The notes: generated by a model not told the origin, from the sequence alone. A DNA stretch of 64,000 nucleotides from Erwinia amylovora (GCF_017161565.1 NZ_CP066796.1:3596001-3660000), one strand, 5' to 3'; counted from the stretch's first letter, positions 1 through 12,139 are shown. Program-made: numbers and translations.

Positions 1-31
1 TGTGGACACTGCGCCGGAAGGTATCTTCAGG

Positions 32-1570
<1,539 letters not shown>

Positions 1571-1727
1571 AAAAGTTCGATTTGCTGAAACAAGTCCAGC
1601 GATGCTCAATCGTAAAACGTCATAATGAATTTCATTATGTGTTCACTCTTAAGACTTGATATTTTTTTGACGCCCGGAGGCGTCTGATATCAATCCTGCG
1701 AGTGCCCACACAGATTGTCTGATAAAT

Positions 1728-1739
1728 TGTTAAAGAGCG
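1728..1739 (-). promoter_or_regulatory. rrn leader boxA antitermination site
   Basis: Read on the minus strand this is CGCTCTTTAACA, one base from the E. coli rrn boxA TGCTCTTTAACA. It is followed by the conserved leader text that runs into 16S. It should load the Nus antitermination complex on the nascent rRNA leader. Confidence 0.85.
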
Positions 1740-1778
1740 GTGCGTACAGTGCCTTGGCATCCTGTCGCGAGGTGGCGT

Positions 1779-1806
1779 ATATTACGCTTTCCTCCTCCGG
1801 AGTCAA
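1779..1806 (-). promoter_or_regulatory. rrn P2 promoter
   Basis: On the minus strand there is a -35 TTGACT (1801-1806), a 16-bp spacer and a -10 TAATAT (1779-1784), followed by a GC-rich discriminator. It lies between P1 and boxA, the standard position of rrn P2. Confidence 0.8.
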
Positions 1807-1899
1807 CCTCTTTTACAGAAGTTTTTCCGGCGGTTCAGAACTTCCTGAACCTCTCCACACGCCGGCCGGTAAGCCGTTGTTCCGTGTCAGTGGAGGCGC

Positions 1900-1927
1900 A
1901 TTATAGGGAGTTTCTCACGGCTGACAA
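1900..1927 (-). promoter_or_regulatory. rrn P1 promoter
   Basis: On the minus strand there is a -35 TTGTCA (1922-1927), a 16-bp spacer, a consensus -10 TATAAT (1900-1905) and the discriminator GCGCC typical of stringently controlled rrn P1. An A/T-rich stretch upstream of the -35 could act as an UP element. It lies between murI and the 16S gene and drives the latter. Confidence 0.88.
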
Positions 1928-1978
1928 GGGCTAATCAAAAAAAACTTTCTGAGTGTTGCTTTTTCATTCTAAAGAGCC

Positions 1979-2830
1979 TTAAAGCGCCAGTTTTTCGAGC
2001 GTTTTGAAACCGTAACGTTGCAGAACGGGTATTAATTGTACTGCCTGTTCGGTATTGTCCAGACATAAAGCCATGTTGTCATCGGTTGAAACCGCTACAG
2101 GCGACTCATTTTCCAGTAACCATACCGTGCGACGAGCTATCGCCGCTCCCGAATCAATCAGCCGGGTACCTTCCGGCAGTACCTGCTGAAGCTCTTCGCT
2201 GATAAGAGGGAAATGCGTGCAGCCCAATACCACCGTATCAGGCGGTTCCGACATACGCAGCCACGGCTGCAAAATGCGTCTCACCTCTTCAATCGCCACC
2301 GGCTGTCCGTGCAGTTTAGCCTCGGCCAGTTCGACCAACTCTCCTGAACCTAACATTTCGGTTCTACATTCACCGGCGAAGCGGGCTACCAGTTCATGTG
2401 TATAAGGGCGCTTAACCGTGCCCCGCGTTGCCAGCAGGCCGACAATACCATTTCGGGTCAGGCGGGCGGCAGGTTTGATTGCTGGCACCACCCCAACCAC
2501 AGGAAATGCAAAGCGCGCACGTAGGGCTGGCAGTGTAACAGTGCTGGCAGAGTTGCAAGCGATTACCACCAAAGCAAGGGGATAGCGGCGGGTAACTGCT
2601 GTAACAATGGCCAGCACGCGCTCGACGATGAACTCTTCCGACTTTTCACCATAAGGAAAGGCGACATTATCGAAGGCGTAGAGATAATGGAGATCGGGCA
2701 ACAATGCGCGGATTTCACTATAGACAGAAAGCCCACCCACGCCGGAGTCAAAGATCAGCACGGTGGGACGTGGAGCAGAAGGTGTCGCGTCCTCTGAAGT
2801 CATATTCCCTTCCAGGGGTTTCATAGCCAT
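1979..2830 (-). CDS. murI: Glutamate racemase MurI
   Basis: Cytosolic racemase converting L-glutamate to D-glutamate for peptidoglycan precursors. Visible are the N-terminal FDSGVGG motif and the two catalytic cysteines, in ACNSAS (about residue 90) and GCTHF (about residue 202). The start is set at the ATG of ATG-GCT-ATG-AAA, which aligns with the E. coli start (MATK) and gives 283 aa against 285. An internal ATG at 2803 has a better Shine-Dalgarno (GGAAGGG) and cannot be excluded; it would give 274 aa. In E. coli the start lies inside the end of btuB. Here the upstream DNA is a btuB relic, so murI keeps its ancestral start inside a dead gene. The rrn promoters lie downstream. Confidence 0.96.
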   Translation of the reverse strand: MAMKPLEGNMTSEDATPSAPRPTVLIFDSGVGGLSVYSEIRALLPDLHYLYAFDNVAFPYGEKSEEFIVERVLAIVTAVTRRYPLALVVIACNSASTVTLPALRARFAFPVVGVVPAIKPAARLTRNGIVGLLATRGTVKRPYTHELVARFAGECRTEMLGSGELVELAEAKLHGQPVAIEEVRRILQPWLRMSEPPDTVVLGCTHFPLISEELQQVLPEGTRLIDSGAAIARRTVWLLENESPVAVSTDDNMALCLDNTEQAVQLIPVLQRYGFKTLEKLAL

Positions 2831-2909
2831 ACGCTGTCTCGTGAGATTTATCGAACAGGTCGGCAATTCTACCACGAACGTTGAATCCGAATATCACTGG
2901 ATAGGAAAC
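2778..2909 (-). pseudogene. btuB: Relic of the btuB 3' end (vitamin B12 outer-membrane receptor)
   Basis: One minus-strand frame reads VSYPV...[11 protein letters not shown], then [13 protein letters not shown] and ending DTF. This matches the C-terminal beta-strands of BtuB as I recall them (VAYPV...VRGKIANLFDK, YGYQTAGREY, ending YTF). The stop that should follow the last Phe is TGC instead of TGA, so the frame runs on past the old end. About 44 codons are recognisable. The rest of this roughly 600-aa TonB-dependent receptor, and any cobalamin riboswitch, are missing: trmA begins only about 125 bp away. The relic overlaps the murI start exactly as intact btuB does in E. coli. Confidence 0.85.
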
Positions 2910-3033
2910 GGGAAAAAAAACCACAAGCCAACGCAGCTCATTCTGACGGCTTGCCGATAAGGACAACGCTGGACATGAGTTGCAGAATCCCTACAATCGG
3001 CCGGCTATCACTGACAAATCATCAGGAATCAAC

Positions 3034-4137
3034 ATGACCCCCGAACAGCTGCCAATTGAGCAATATGAAGACCAGCTCACTGAGAAAGTGACACGCCTGA
3101 CATCAATGATGTCTGCGTTTAACGTCCCTGAAGTGGAAGTCTTCCGTTCAGCGGTCAGCCATTATCGGATGCGTGCAGAGTTCCGCATCTGGCACGAGGG
3201 TGACGATCTGTACCACATTATTTTCGACCAGCAGACGCGTGAGCGCATTCGCGTCGACAGTTTCCCGGCAGCCAGTGAGCTAATCAACCGCCTGATGCCG
3301 CGTCTGATTAACAGGTTACGTGACCAGCACGTACTGCGATTTAAACTGTTCCAGATTGACTATTTGTCAACGGTTAGCGGTCAGATGGTGGTATCAATGC
3401 TCTATCACCGTAAGCTGGATGAAGAGTGGCAACGGGCCGCCACTGCGCTACGTGATGGCCTGCGGGCGGAAGGTTTCGATCTGCATCTGATCGGCCGCGC
3501 CACTAAAACAAAAATCTGCCTCGATCAAGATTACGTTGATGAACGTCTGACCGTAGACGGCCGTGAGATGACCTACCGCCAGGTGGAGAACAGCTTCACG
3601 CAGCCAAACGCTGCTGTAAACGTCAAAATGCTGGAATGGGCGCTGGATAGCACGCGCAATGCCAGTGGCGACCTGCTTGAACTTTACTGTGGTAACGGTA
3701 ATTTCTCGCTGGCGCTGGCGCGCAACTTCAACCGCGTGCTGGCGACCGAGATCGCCAAACCCTCGGTGGCCTCTGCTCAGTACAATATTGCCGTTAACCA
3801 GATAGACAATGTACAGATTATCCGCATGGCGGCAGAAGAGTTCACGCAAGCAATGAATGGCGAAAGGCGCTTTAAGCGACTGGAGGGAATCGATCTCACC
3901 AGCTACCAGTGCGAAACCATATTCGTCGATCCGCCGCGCAGCGGGCTGGATGATGAAACGGTGAAAATGGTACAGGCCTATCCCTGTATTCTTTATATAT
4001 CCTGCAACCCGCAGACGCTGTGCGACAACCTGGCCACGCTGTCCACCACGCATGACATCACTCGCCTGGCGCTGTTTGACCAGTTCCCGTATACCCATCA
4101 TATGGAGTGCGGTGTATTACTCACGCGCCGCAGTTAA
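3034..4137 (+). CDS. trmA: tRNA (uracil-54-C5)-methyltransferase TrmA
   Basis: SAM-dependent enzyme making ribothymidine at position 54 of the tRNA T-loop. It is 367 aa (E. coli 366). The SAM-binding motif [16 protein letters not shown] is near residue 211, followed by DPPRSGLD. The catalytic nucleophile Cys lies in ISCNP near residue 325, and the general-base Glu in THHMECG near the C-terminus. The start MTPEQLP matches the family; an upstream in-frame ATG at 2980 would add an unconserved 18-residue tail. It is divergent from murI across the btuB relic. Confidence 0.96.
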   Translation: MTPEQLPIEQYEDQLTEKVTRLTSMMSAFNVPEVEVFRSAVSHYRMRAEFRIWHEGDDLYHIIFDQQTRERIRVDSFPAASELINRLMPRLINRLRDQHVLRFKLFQIDYLSTVSGQMVVSMLYHRKLDEEWQRAATALRDGLRAEGFDLHLIGRATKTKICLDQDYVDERLTVDGREMTYRQVENSFTQPNAAVNVKMLEWALDSTRNASGDLLELYCGNGNFSLALARNFNRVLATEIAKPSVASAQYNIAVNQIDNVQIIRMAAEEFTQAMNGERRFKRLEGIDLTSYQCETIFVDPPRSGLDDETVKMVQAYPCILYISCNPQTLCDNLATLSTTHDITRLALFDQFPYTHHMECGVLLTRRS

Positions 4138-4142
4138 TACCA

Positions 4143-4171
4143 CACGCCCCTGTCAGCAAGGCAGGGGCGTG
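4143..4171 (+). terminator. GC-rich inverted repeat after trmA
   Basis: A perfect 10-bp stem (CACGCCCCTG / CAGGGGCGTG) with a 9-nt loop starts just after the trmA stop. No T-run follows, so it is either a weak intrinsic terminator or an mRNA 3'-end stabiliser. Confidence 0.45.
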
Positions 4172-4236
4172 ATAGCAAACTCTGTCGTTAACCTGTCGCC
4201 TTATTGGCTGGAAAGCAGGCAACATGGAAAGAGCGG

Positions 4237-4590
4237 CTAGGTGGAAGAGTACCGTTTTAAGCGCATGCCAATCCAGAAAACGACTATCACCATCAGTATT
4301 ACAGGCACAAAGTTAGAGCCTATATCAGGGTACTCTGCTCTGACTATCGCGCTGTATACCAGAATACCCAGCAGGAAGAATGCCGCCGCCAGCGACGGCA
4401 TACCGTCCGGCATGGCACGGTTGAGATAACGTTGATGCAGGCCCCAGGTAGAAAGGCCCAGCACAATCAGAGGAAATATTGAAAACGGCACCACCGTACT
4501 GAACAAAGCGGCAAAAGAGCCGTTGATCGCCAGTCCGCTAAGAAATGTCAATAACAGGGTTCCCTTATCGCGACCCGTAGCTAAACTCAT
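4237..4590 (-). CDS. yijD: Inner-membrane protein YijD (DUF1422)
   Basis: A 117-aa hydrophobic protein with about four predicted membrane segments and the family-conserved stretch [12 protein letters not shown]. It is close to E. coli YijD (119 aa). The biochemical function is unknown. The start codon overlaps the fabR stop (ATGA), so it is translationally coupled to fabR, as in E. coli. Confidence 0.93.
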   Translation of the reverse strand: MSLATGRDKGTLLLTFLSGLAINGSFAALFSTVVPFSIFPLIVLGLSTWGLHQRYLNRAMPDGMPSLAAAFFLLGILVYSAIVRAEYPDIGSNFVPVILMVIVVFWIGMRLKRYSST

Positions 4591-5243
4591 GTCGTCTCCT
4601 TTTTATCGTTGGATTGCAGCATCACCGCCAGCTTCTCCTGTTCCCGCCGATACCAATAGTATGAGCCTTTCGAAATCATACGAAGCTGGAGTACCAGCCG
4701 CTCTTCCAGCTGACGACGCTGGCCGCCATCGATATCCAGCGCTTCGGCACCGGCATTGAACACAATAATGACCATCGCTTCCGCCTGGGCTTCAGTAAAG
4801 CTGCGCGGCACGCGGTTTTCAATCTCCAGATAATCCGCCAGCTCGGCAATGAAATGCTGTATTTCGCGGGCAACGGCGGCACGAAACGCGGCTGACGTGC
4901 CGGAACGCTCACGTAGCAGCAGGCGAAATGCGTTTGGATTATTGTCGATAAACTCCATAAAGGTGGAGACGGATGTGCGGATCACACTGCCGCCTTTAGC
5001 GATACGCTGGCGCGCCTGGCGCATCAGCTGCCGTAACATCAAACCGCTTTCATCGACCATGGTTAAGCCTAATTCATCCACATCACGGAAGTGACGATAA
5101 AATGAAGTTGGGGCAATACCCGCTTCCCTGGAAACTTCTCGTAAACTGAGACTGGCAAAACTTCGCTCGGCACTAAGTTGACTGAAAGCCGCTTCGATAA
5201 GTGTACGCCGTGTACGTTCTTTTTGCTGCGCCCTGACGCCCAT
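4587..5243 (-). CDS. fabR: TetR-type fatty-acid synthesis repressor FabR
   Basis: DNA-binding repressor of the unsaturated fatty acid genes fabA and fabB. At 218 aa it has an N-terminal TetR helix-turn-helix ([21 protein letters not shown], about residues 28-48) nearly identical to E. coli FabR, then the ligand-binding helical domain ending [10 protein letters not shown]. It forms an operon with yijD (4-bp overlap) and is divergent from sthA. A sequence agcgtacag at 5291-5299 resembles a half of a FabR-type palindrome, but I do not see the other half. Confidence 0.95.
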   Translation of the reverse strand: MGVRAQQKERTRRTLIEAAFSQLSAERSFASLSLREVSREAGIAPTSFYRHFRDVDELGLTMVDESGLMLRQLMRQARQRIAKGGSVIRTSVSTFMEFIDNNPNAFRLLLRERSGTSAAFRAAVAREIQHFIAELADYLEIENRVPRSFTEAQAEAMVIIVFNAGAEALDIDGGQRRQLEERLVLQLRMISKGSYYWYRREQEKLAVMLQSNDKKETT

Positions 5244-5435
5244 TTTTAAGCCTGTTGTGCATGCCAGAGGGGCACTATAACAAAAATTTCAGCGTACAGT
5301 CCGGCAAACTTCGTCAATCCCTGTTAACTCGGCATTTTATCAATTGATGGTATAAAATACGGTTAGAATTGGGAAGTTGCCGGCATGATGTTACAATCCT
5401 GTTGTAAATTTGTATAAAATATAGGGCGTATTGGT

Positions 5436-6836
5436 ATGCAAAAGTCTTATGATTACGACGCCATTGTCATTGGATCAGGTCCCGGCGGTGAAGGTGCCGC
5501 AATGGGGCTGGTGAAACAGGGTGCGCGCATCGCCGTGATTGAGCGCTATCACAATATCGGCGGCGGTTGTACACATTGGGGGACCATCCCTTCGAAAGCG
5601 CTGCGCCACGCTGTCAGCCGTATTATCGAGTTCAACCAAAATCCCCTCTATAGCGACCATACACGTCTTCTGCGTTCCTCTTTCGCCGACATCCTCAAGC
5701 ACACCGAAAATGTGATTAGCCAGCAAACCCATATGCGCCAGGGCTTCTATGAACGCAACCACTGCCAGATCTATCAGGGGGATGCGCGTTTTGTTGATGC
5801 CAACACCCTCGAAATTGAAAGCCATGACGGCAGCATTGAACGGCTGACGGCGGAAAAGTTCGTCATTGCCTGTGGTTCTCGTCCTTATCACCCACCGGAC
5901 GTCGATTTCAGCCACCCGCGTATCTATGACAGTGACTCGATCCTCAATCTGCACCATGAGCCAGGCCATGTGATTATCTATGGTGCCGGAGTGATCGGCT
6001 GTGAATACGCATCTATTTTCCGCGGGCTTGCCGTTAAAGTCGATTTGATTAATACCCGTGACCGCCTGCTGGCATTCCTCGACCAGGAAATGTCAGATTC
6101 TCTTTCCTATCATTTCTGGAATAACGGGGTGGTGATCCGCCATAACGAAGAGTTCGACAAGGTTGAAGGAGTGGCTGATGGCGTCATCATGCACCTGAAA
6201 TCGGGTAAAAAGCTGAAAGCTGACTGCCTGCTGTACGCCAATGGCCGTACCGGCAATACCGATTCATTGTTTCTGGAAAATGTTGGACTGGAAGCAGACG
6301 GTCGCGGCCTGCTGAAAGTGAACAGCATGTACCAGACGGCACAGCCGCATATCTATGCGGTAGGTGATGTGATTGGTTACCCAAGCCTGGCCTCGGCAGC
6401 CTACGATCAGGGGCGTATTGCCGCACAGGCAATGATCAAAGGGGAAGCAACCGCCCATCTGATTGAAGATATCCCAACCGGGATCTACACCATCCCGGAA
6501 ATCAGCTCCGTCGGGAAAACCGAGCAGCAGCTGACGGCGATGAAAGTGCCCTACGAAGTGGGCCGGGCGCAGTTTAAGCACCTTGCGCGCGCGCAGATCG
6601 TCGGCATGAACGTCGGCAGCCTGAAAATCCTGTTCCACCGTGAAACCAAAGAGATCCTTGGCATTCACTGCTTTGGCGAACGTGCCGCCGAGATTATTCA
6701 TATCGGTCAGGCGATCATGGAACAGAAAAACGGTGGCAACACGATTGAGTACTTCGTGAATACCACCTTTAACTACCCGACAATGGCGGAAGCCTACCGG
6801 GTTGCGGCGCTAAACGGCCTGAACCGGCTATTTTAG
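5436..6836 (+). CDS. sthA: Soluble pyridine nucleotide transhydrogenase SthA
   Basis: FAD enzyme that converts NADPH + NAD+ to NADP+ + NADH, lowering excess NADPH. It is 466 aa, the family length. The FAD-binding GSGPGG is at residues 13-18 and a second Rossmann motif [10 protein letters not shown] sits mid-protein. Only one Cys (C45, GGGCTHWGT) remains of the pyridine-disulfide pair; position 50 is Thr. This is normal for SthA, which is not a disulfide reductase. It converges with oxyR and their last codons overlap by 9 bp. Confidence 0.97.
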   Translation: MQKSYDYDAIVIGSGPGGEGAAMGLVKQGARIAVIERYHNIGGGCTHWGTIPSKALRHAVSRIIEFNQNPLYSDHTRLLRSSFADILKHTENVISQQTHMRQGFYERNHCQIYQGDARFVDANTLEIESHDGSIERLTAEKFVIACGSRPYHPPDVDFSHPRIYDSDSILNLHHEPGHVIIYGAGVIGCEYASIFRGLAVKVDLINTRDRLLAFLDQEMSDSLSYHFWNNGVVIRHNEEFDKVEGVADGVIMHLKSGKKLKADCLLYANGRTGNTDSLFLENVGLEADGRGLLKVNSMYQTAQPHIYAVGDVIGYPSLASAAYDQGRIAAQAMIKGEATAHLIEDIPTGIYTIPEISSVGKTEQQLTAMKVPYEVGRAQFKHLARAQIVGMNVGSLKILFHRETKEILGIHCFGERAAEIIHIGQAIMEQKNGGNTIEYFVNTTFNYPTMAEAYRVAALNGLNRLF

Positions 6837-7733
6837 ATTCGACATTACGCCCTGCATATGTTCACGGATCGCCTCTGCCAGCTGTTCATAACGGCCACGC
6901 AAAGGTGAACCCGGGCGATACACCAGGGCAATCGTGCGCTGCGGCTCGGGCTTATAGCACGGCAGGTAGCAAACCCCATCACGCACCCGCTCTTTCGGCA
7001 CCGCCAGTGCGGGCAGCAGCGTGATACCGCTACCCGCCGCCACCATATTTCGCAGCGTTTCCAGACTGGTGGCGCGGAAATGCGTGTCTTCGTCTGCTCC
7101 CGCCTGGAAGCAGAAGCCCATCGCCTGGTCGCGCAGACAGTGACCATCCTCCAGCATCAACAGTTTTTCCCCAGCCAGTTCGGACATCGCCACCCGATCG
7201 CGTTCATGCCACGGATGATCGGCATAAATTGCCAGCCGCATCGGCTCGTCGAACAACGGTACTTCAATAAAGGCTTCCGACTCTTTCACCAGCCCGAGGA
7301 TAGCGCAATCCAGCTTACCGCTGTCAAGCTGCGCCAACAGCTGGTGCGTCTGCGCTTCATGCAGATACATCTCCAGCTTAGGGAAAGTCTGATGCAGATT
7401 GGGGATAATCTGCGGCAACAGATACGGGCCAACGGTGGGGATCAGACCAATATGCAGCGGCCCGGACATCGCTTCCCCCTGCTGGCTGGCCATCTCTTTC
7501 AGCACCTTGACTTCACGCAGTACGGTGCGCGCCTGATCCACCAGCAGCAAACCCGCCTGAGTAAATAACACCTTGCGGCTGGTCCGTTCCAGCAGCATCA
7601 CGCCCAGTTCATCTTCCAGTTTACGGATTTGGCCACTCAGCGTAGGCTGGCTGACGTGACAGGCATCGGCCGCACGGCGAAAATGGCGGTGCTCCGCCAG
7701 CGCAACAAGGTACTCCAGATCACGAATATTCAT
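6828..7733 (-). CDS. oxyR: Peroxide-sensing LysR regulator OxyR
   Basis: Activator of the hydrogen-peroxide regulon. It is 301 aa, beginning [12 protein letters not shown], which gives the normal N-terminus; an upstream ATG at 7784 would add 17 unconserved residues. The LysR helix-turn-helix is at about residues 18-37. Both redox cysteines are present, C199 and C208, in [13 protein letters not shown]. The C-terminal tail is shorter than in E. coli by about four residues. It is divergent from a peroxiredoxin-glutaredoxin gene and shares the promoter region with it. In E. coli this side of oxyR carries the OxyS sRNA. Confidence 0.97.
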   Translation of the reverse strand: MNIRDLEYLVALAEHRHFRRAADACHVSQPTLSGQIRKLEDELGVMLLERTSRKVLFTQAGLLLVDQARTVLREVKVLKEMASQQGEAMSGPLHIGLIPTVGPYLLPQIIPNLHQTFPKLEMYLHEAQTHQLLAQLDSGKLDCAILGLVKESEAFIEVPLFDEPMRLAIYADHPWHERDRVAMSELAGEKLLMLEDGHCLRDQAMGFCFQAGADEDTHFRATSLETLRNMVAAGSGITLLPALAVPKERVRDGVCYLPCYKPEPQRTIALVYRPGSPLRGRYEQLAEAIREHMQGVMSNLK

Positions 7734-7750
7734 CTTATCCTCCATTCCAC

Positions 7751-7798
7751 GATAGCCCGTGGCGATAGATAGGATAGCAATCAACGATTATCCCTATC
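7751..7798. promoter_or_regulatory. Probable OxyR operator in the divergent oxyR / prx-grx promoter
   Basis: Repeated GATAG elements occur at 7751-7755, 7764-7768 and 7773-7777, with a complementary CTATC at 7794-7798. OxyR binds four spaced ATAG-type half-sites over roughly 40-50 bp. Position and spacing suit both autorepression of oxyR and activation of the fusion gene. The exact half-site register is uncertain. Confidence 0.55.
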
Positions 7799-7867
7799 AA
7801 GCTTGAATGTTAATAATATGGCGGTTCACGTTAAATACTCCTTCATCTGTTAACCGAGAGGTCTTTT

Positions 7868-8599
7868 ATGTTTGCAAGTCAGGAAGGTAAATCCATCCCG
7901 CAGGTCACTTTTCATACGCGTCAGGGCGATAGCTGGATTGATGTCACCACTGATGAGCTGTTCAAAGACAAAACGGTGATCGTTTTTTCACTGCCGGGCG
8001 CGTTTACTCCTACCTGCTCGTCCAGCCATCTGCCGCGTTATAACGAACTGTCAGATGTATTCAAACAGCATGGCGTGGACAGCATTCTGTGTGTCTCAGT
8101 CAACGACACCTTCGTGATGAATGCCTGGAAAGCCGATCAGCGCGCCGAACACATTACTTTTATTCCTGATGGCAACGGCGACTTCACCCGAGGCATGGAA
8201 ATGCTGGTAGAGAAAGCCGATCTTGGTTTTGGCCCGCGCTCATGGCGCTACTCAATGCTGGTTCGCAACGGCGTGGTAGAGAAGATGTTTGTCGAGCCAA
8301 ACAAACCGGGCGACCCGTTTGAAGTGTCCGATGCCGATACCATGCTGCGCTATGTGGCGCCGGAATATAAGGTGCAGGAATCAGTGTCTCTGTTCACTAA
8401 ACCAGGCTGCCCGTTCTGTGCTAAAGCCAAGCAGATGCTGTTGGATCGTGGGATTCAGTTTGAAGAGATTGTGCTGGGTCAGGATGCCACCACCGTCAGC
8501 CTGCGCGCCGTCAGCGGCCGCGCTACCGTGCCACAGGTCTTTATCGGCGGACGCCATATTGGCGGCAGCGATGATTTAGAACAGTTTTTGACAGCGTAG
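7868..8599 (+). CDS. Hybrid peroxiredoxin (Prx5-type) - glutaredoxin protein
   Basis: Glutathione-dependent peroxidase with two domains in one chain of 243 aa. Residues 1 to about 165 are a Prx5/AhpE-like domain with the peroxidatic cysteine C50 in LPGAFTPTC. Residues from about 172 to the end are a glutaredoxin with CPFC at 181-184 and the cis-Pro loop TVPQVFIGG. The architecture matches the Haemophilus influenzae PGdx enzyme, in which the Grx domain uses GSH to recycle the Prx domain. It is divergent from oxyR with OxyR-like half-sites between them, so peroxide induction is likely (inference). A strong terminator follows. Confidence 0.93.
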   Translation: MFASQEGKSIPQVTFHTRQGDSWIDVTTDELFKDKTVIVFSLPGAFTPTCSSSHLPRYNELSDVFKQHGVDSILCVSVNDTFVMNAWKADQRAEHITFIPDGNGDFTRGMEMLVEKADLGFGPRSWRYSMLVRNGVVEKMFVEPNKPGDPFEVSDADTMLRYVAPEYKVQESVSLFTKPGCPFCAKAKQMLLDRGIQFEEIVLGQDATTVSLRAVSGRATVPQVFIGGRHIGGSDDLEQFLTA

Positions 8600-8623
8600 T
8601 GACGCGAACAGAAGTGCGATCCC

Positions 8624-8651
8624 GGCGGGTCTGACGACCCGCCCTTTTTTT
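8624..8651 (+). terminator. Rho-independent terminator of the prx-grx gene
   Basis: Perfect 8-bp stem GGCGGGTC / GACCCGCC with a TGAC loop, followed by C and seven T. It touches the end of the convergent argH. Confidence 0.9.
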
Positions 8652-10023
8652 AAGCCAGAAGCCGTTTGGCTTCGGTAATCGCTTGCGATACCTGATGCAA
8701 AGACACGCCGCCTTTCGCGTTACGCTTATCCAGACAGGATTGCAGTGACAGAATCGGATAAACATCGTCGCCGATGACGCGACTGAACTGCTGCAATTCT
8801 GACAGCTTCAGCGCTTCGAGCGCCACGCCCCGTTTAATCGCTTCCACTACCGCTTCGCCAACTATATGGTGCGCTTCACGGAAGGGCACGCCTTTAGCCA
8901 CCAGATAATCCGCCAGTTCGGTGGAATTGGCATAGCCCTGCTCGGCCGCTTCCTTACAGCGCGGACGTTTCACCTGAATGCCATCCAGCACCAGCGCCGC
9001 CATATGCAGGCAGTCAGCCCAGGTGTCGAGCGCGTCGAACAGCCCTTCTTTGTCTTCCTGCATATCTTTGTTATAGGCCAGCGGCAGGCCTTTCAGCGTC
9101 ATGCTCATCGCCGTCAGAGCACCCTGTACGCGGCCAACCTTGCCACGGATCAGCTCCAGCGCGTCCGGGTTTTTCTTCTGCGGCATCAGCGAGGAGCCAG
9201 AAGTCACCTTGTCGGACAGCTCCACAAACCCGGCTTCACCGGTATTGAAGAAAATCAGATCTTCCGCGAAGCGCGACAGGTGCACCATGCCGATGGAAGC
9301 ATCGGACAGCAGTTCCAGCACATGGTCGCGGTCAGATACGGTATCAAGGCTGTTGCGGGTAGCAGAAGCAAAACCTAACCAGCCGGCCAGCTGCTCACGA
9401 TCGATTTCATAAGCGGTTCCCGCCAGAGCGCCGCAGCCCAGCGGACTGACGTCCAGGCGTTTCAGCGTATCCTGCAGCCGGCTTTCATCACGCGCCAGCA
9501 TCTCAACATAGGCCAGGCACCAGTGTGCAAAGGTGACCGGCTGAGCGCGTTGCAGGTGAGTATAACCCGGCATCACCGCATCCTGATTGGCTTCCGCGGT
9601 GGCGATCAGCGCCTGCTGGAACTGACGCGTGGCGGCCAGCAGCTCGCTGACCTGCGCTTTGCACCACAGTTTCAGGTCGGTCGCGACCTGGTCATTGCGG
9701 CTACGCCCGGTGTGAAGTTTCTTACCCAGCGCGCCGACTTTATCAATCAGTTTGCCTTCCACCCAGCTATGAATATCTTCGGCATCACTGGCCAGAATCT
9801 GTTGCGGATCGGCGCGCACTTCATCCAGCAGCGCATTCAGCGCGCTTTCCAGCTGCTGCTGCTCCGCGTGGGTTAATACATTGACCGTTACCAGCGCTTT
9901 GGACCAGGCGACGGAGCCGATAATGTCCTGCTCTGCCAGACGATAGTCGAAGCGCAGTGAGTCATTAAACTGCTTGAAACGTTGATCTGCTGGCTGCGTA
10001 AACCGTCCACCCCAAAGTGCCAT
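8650..10023 (-). CDS. argH: Argininosuccinate lyase ArgH
   Basis: Last step of arginine synthesis, splitting argininosuccinate into arginine and fumarate. It is a 457-aa member of the fumarase/aspartase superfamily. The signature loop [11 protein letters not shown], carrying the catalytic Ser, lies near residue 280, and an HTGRSRNDQ substrate loop is near residue 110. It is last in an argB-argG-argH run on the minus strand; 92 bp separate it from argG, a stretch with two small hairpins. Confidence 0.97.
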   Translation of the reverse strand: MALWGGRFTQPADQRFKQFNDSLRFDYRLAEQDIIGSVAWSKALVTVNVLTHAEQQQLESALNALLDEVRADPQQILASDAEDIHSWVEGKLIDKVGALGKKLHTGRSRNDQVATDLKLWCKAQVSELLAATRQFQQALIATAEANQDAVMPGYTHLQRAQPVTFAHWCLAYVEMLARDESRLQDTLKRLDVSPLGCGALAGTAYEIDREQLAGWLGFASATRNSLDTVSDRDHVLELLSDASIGMVHLSRFAEDLIFFNTGEAGFVELSDKVTSGSSLMPQKKNPDALELIRGKVGRVQGALTAMSMTLKGLPLAYNKDMQEDKEGLFDALDTWADCLHMAALVLDGIQVKRPRCKEAAEQGYANSTELADYLVAKGVPFREAHHIVGEAVVEAIKRGVALEALKLSELQQFSRVIGDDVYPILSLQSCLDKRNAKGGVSLHQVSQAITEAKRLLA

Positions 10024-10055
10024 GCTCAGTGCTCCTTAACTTATCTGATAAGGAC

Positions 10056-10102
10056 GGCACCTGTGCCGCCCCTGATATATTCAGCAGCGAGGTCAACCTC
10101 GC
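10056..10102 (-). other. Two short hairpins in the argG-argH gap
   Basis: GGCAC-CT-GTGCC (10056-10067) and the near-palindrome GCGAGGTCAACCTCGC (10087-10102) sit between argG and argH. Neither is followed by a T-run on the minus strand. They may be mRNA processing or stability elements within the operon. Confidence 0.4.
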
Positions 10103-10115
10103 CCCGGGTGCAAAT

Positions 10116-11330
10116 TTACTTCTTTTCGTTCAACGCGCGGATGCGTGAAGAGAGTGAGAACAGACGGATAAAGCCGCCTGCATGGCGGTGATCGTACACT
10201 TCGTCTTCGCCGAAAGTGGCAAACTCTTCGGAATACAGGCTGTTGGCTGATTTCTTCTGAATGGCGGTAACCTGACCTTTGTAGAGTTGCAGCACCACTT
10301 CACCGTTCACTTCTTCAGCCAGCGCTTCGGCGGAAGCCTGGATTGATTTACGCAGCGGTGCGAACCAGCGGCCATCGTAAACCACATAGGACATTTCCAG
10401 CCCCAGCTGCTCGCGCCATTTAAAGCTGTCACGATCCAGAACCAGCTGTTCAACCGCACGCAGCGCGTTGACCATAATGGTGCCACCGGGGGTTTCGTAG
10501 CAGCCGCGCGACTTAATGCCCACCAGGCGGTTTTCCACGATGTCGATACGGCCCACGCCGTGACGCGCACCAATTGCATTCAGCTTGTCCAGGCAGCCGA
10601 ACGGGCTTAACGCTTCGCCGTTTACCGCCACGACGCGACCTTTCTCAACGGCAACGGTGACCTGTTCTGGCTGGTCCGGCGCTTCCAGCGGATCGACGGT
10701 CCACACCCAGCAGTCTTTGTTCGGGGCGTTCCACGGGCTTTCCAGCACGCCGCCTTCGGTGGAGATATGCCAGGCGTTTTCGTCACGGCTGTAGATTTTT
10801 TCCAGCGATGCGGTAGTCGGGATATGACGCTCTTTCAGATAGCCCAGCAGCGCCTCACGCGAGCGCAGATCCCATTCACGCCATGGCGCCACCACTTTCA
10901 GCTGTGGCGCCAGCGCGGTGTAAGTGGTTTCGAAACGCACCTGGTCATTCCCTTTGCCGGTTGCACCGTGGCACAGGGCATCGGCTCCCACTTTCAGCGC
11001 CAGCTCTACCTGGGCTTTGGCGATAATCGGGCGCGCCATCGACGTACCCAGCAGGTAGGTGCCTTCATACAGGGCACCGGTTTGCAGCACCGGATAAACG
11101 TACTCGCTGATGAACTCTTCACGCAGATCCACCACATGGCACTCTGACGCACCGGACTGCAGCGCTTTCTGCTCCACGCCTTCCAGGTCGCCACGCTCCT
11201 GGCCGATATCCGCCACGAACGCCACCACTTCGCAGCCGCCATAGTTCTCTTTCAGCCACGGAATGATGGCTGAAGTATCCAGACCGCCGGAGTAAGCCAG
11301 CACGATTTTCTTGATGCTTTTGTCTTGCAT
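10116..11330 (-). CDS. argG: Argininosuccinate synthase ArgG (short, ~400-aa type)
   Basis: ATP-dependent condensation of citrulline and aspartate. The N-type ATP pyrophosphatase loop AYSGGLDTS is at residues 12-20. The protein is 404 aa, against 447 for E. coli ArgG, and corresponds to the shorter form found in many bacteria. It lies inside the arg cluster between argB and argH (29 bp from argB), whereas E. coli argG maps elsewhere. Co-transcription with argB and argH under the ArgR operator upstream of argB is likely. Confidence 0.96.
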   Translation of the reverse strand: MQDKSIKKIVLAYSGGLDTSAIIPWLKENYGGCEVVAFVADIGQERGDLEGVEQKALQSGASECHVVDLREEFISEYVYPVLQTGALYEGTYLLGTSMARPIIAKAQVELALKVGADALCHGATGKGNDQVRFETTYTALAPQLKVVAPWREWDLRSREALLGYLKERHIPTTASLEKIYSRDENAWHISTEGGVLESPWNAPNKDCWVWTVDPLEAPDQPEQVTVAVEKGRVVAVNGEALSPFGCLDKLNAIGARHGVGRIDIVENRLVGIKSRGCYETPGGTIMVNALRAVEQLVLDRDSFKWREQLGLEMSYVVYDGRWFAPLRKSIQASAEALAEEVNGEVVLQLYKGQVTAIQKKSANSLYSEEFATFGEDEVYDHRHAGGFIRLFSLSSRIRALNEKK

Positions 11331-11359
11331 TGTCTTTTTTCCTTGAATGAATACGTTAC

Positions 11360-12139
11360 TTATTGAGCGAGAATACGGGTGCCAATGGACACGCCGTTAA
11401 ACAAGTCGGGCAGCCGTTCGGCATGGCGCCAGCTGGCAATATCGACCGGGCGGCCCAGCGTGCGGGCAGCCTCCAGTGCGGCATTCACTTTAACCACCAT
11501 GCCGTCGGTGATCACCCCTTCGGCAATCAGCTTTTCAGCTTTCCCGGCCGTCATCTCTGCAATACGCTGCTTACTGGCGTCCAGAATTCCGCTCACGTCA
11601 GACAGCAGGATCAGGTCGGCGCCCAGAGTAGCAGCCAGCGCCGTAGCGGCCTGATCGGCGTTGACGTTCATCAGCAGGCCATCTTGCGTGATACCGATTG
11701 AGCTAACCACCGGCAGAAAGCCGGCAGCCAGCAGGGTGTTTATCAGGCGCGGCGTACCCGGTTTCGCCAGGCCAACGTGCCCCAGTTCATCGTCGAAGCG
11801 CTCCACATTGACGCTGCCGCCATCACCAAGACACAGGCCGACCGCATCGATACCGTGTTTTTTCGACCACGCCAGCAGGGTTTTGTTGGCCGTTCCGGCC
11901 AGCGCGCCGGTGATCACGTCAATCTGATCGGCAGGCGTCACGCGCAAGCCGTTTTTCTTTTTCACCGGAAGCGACAGTTTGCTCATCAGTTCATCGACCA
12001 GGCAGCCGCCACCGTGAACAATCAGCAAAGGCCGCTGATGCGTGCTACGGTAGCTTACCAGCGCAGTAAAAAGACGCGCCAGCGCCTCTTCGCTGTCCAG
12101 CAAAACACCACCTAACTTGATAATTAACGGGTTGGTCAT
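11360..12139 (-). CDS. argB: Acetylglutamate kinase ArgB
   Basis: Phosphorylates N-acetylglutamate, the second step of arginine synthesis. It is 259 aa (E. coli 258), beginning [14 protein letters not shown], with the substrate loop VHGGG near residue 43 and [12 protein letters not shown] later. The start at 12139 matches the family; an upstream in-frame ATG would add six residues. It is the first gene of the minus-strand arg run. In the usual enterobacterial argECB order argC would come next upstream, but only about 100 bp of leader separates argB from the ARG boxes. Confidence 0.96.
   Translation of the reverse strand: MTNPLIIKLGGVLLDSEEALARLFTALVSYRSTHQRPLLIVHGGGCLVDELMSKLSLPVKKKNGLRVTPADQIDVITGALAGTANKTLLAWSKKHGIDAVGLCLGDGGSVNVERFDDELGHVGLAKPGTPRLINTLLAAGFLPVVSSIGITQDGLLMNVNADQAATALAATLGADLILLSDVSGILDASKQRIAEMTAGKAEKLIAEGVITDGMVVKVNAALEAARTLGRPVDIASWRHAERLPDLFNGVSIGTRILAQ

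Noticed and set aside
2876..3033. Possible cobalamin riboswitch left over from btuB
   Set aside because: No B12-box or conserved core is visible in the short gap before trmA.
5559..5590. SthA lacking the second active-site cysteine (T50)
   Set aside because: Known feature of soluble transhydrogenases; not a defect.
6828..6836. Overlapping ends of sthA and oxyR
   Set aside because: A simple convergent 9-bp overlap; both proteins are intact.
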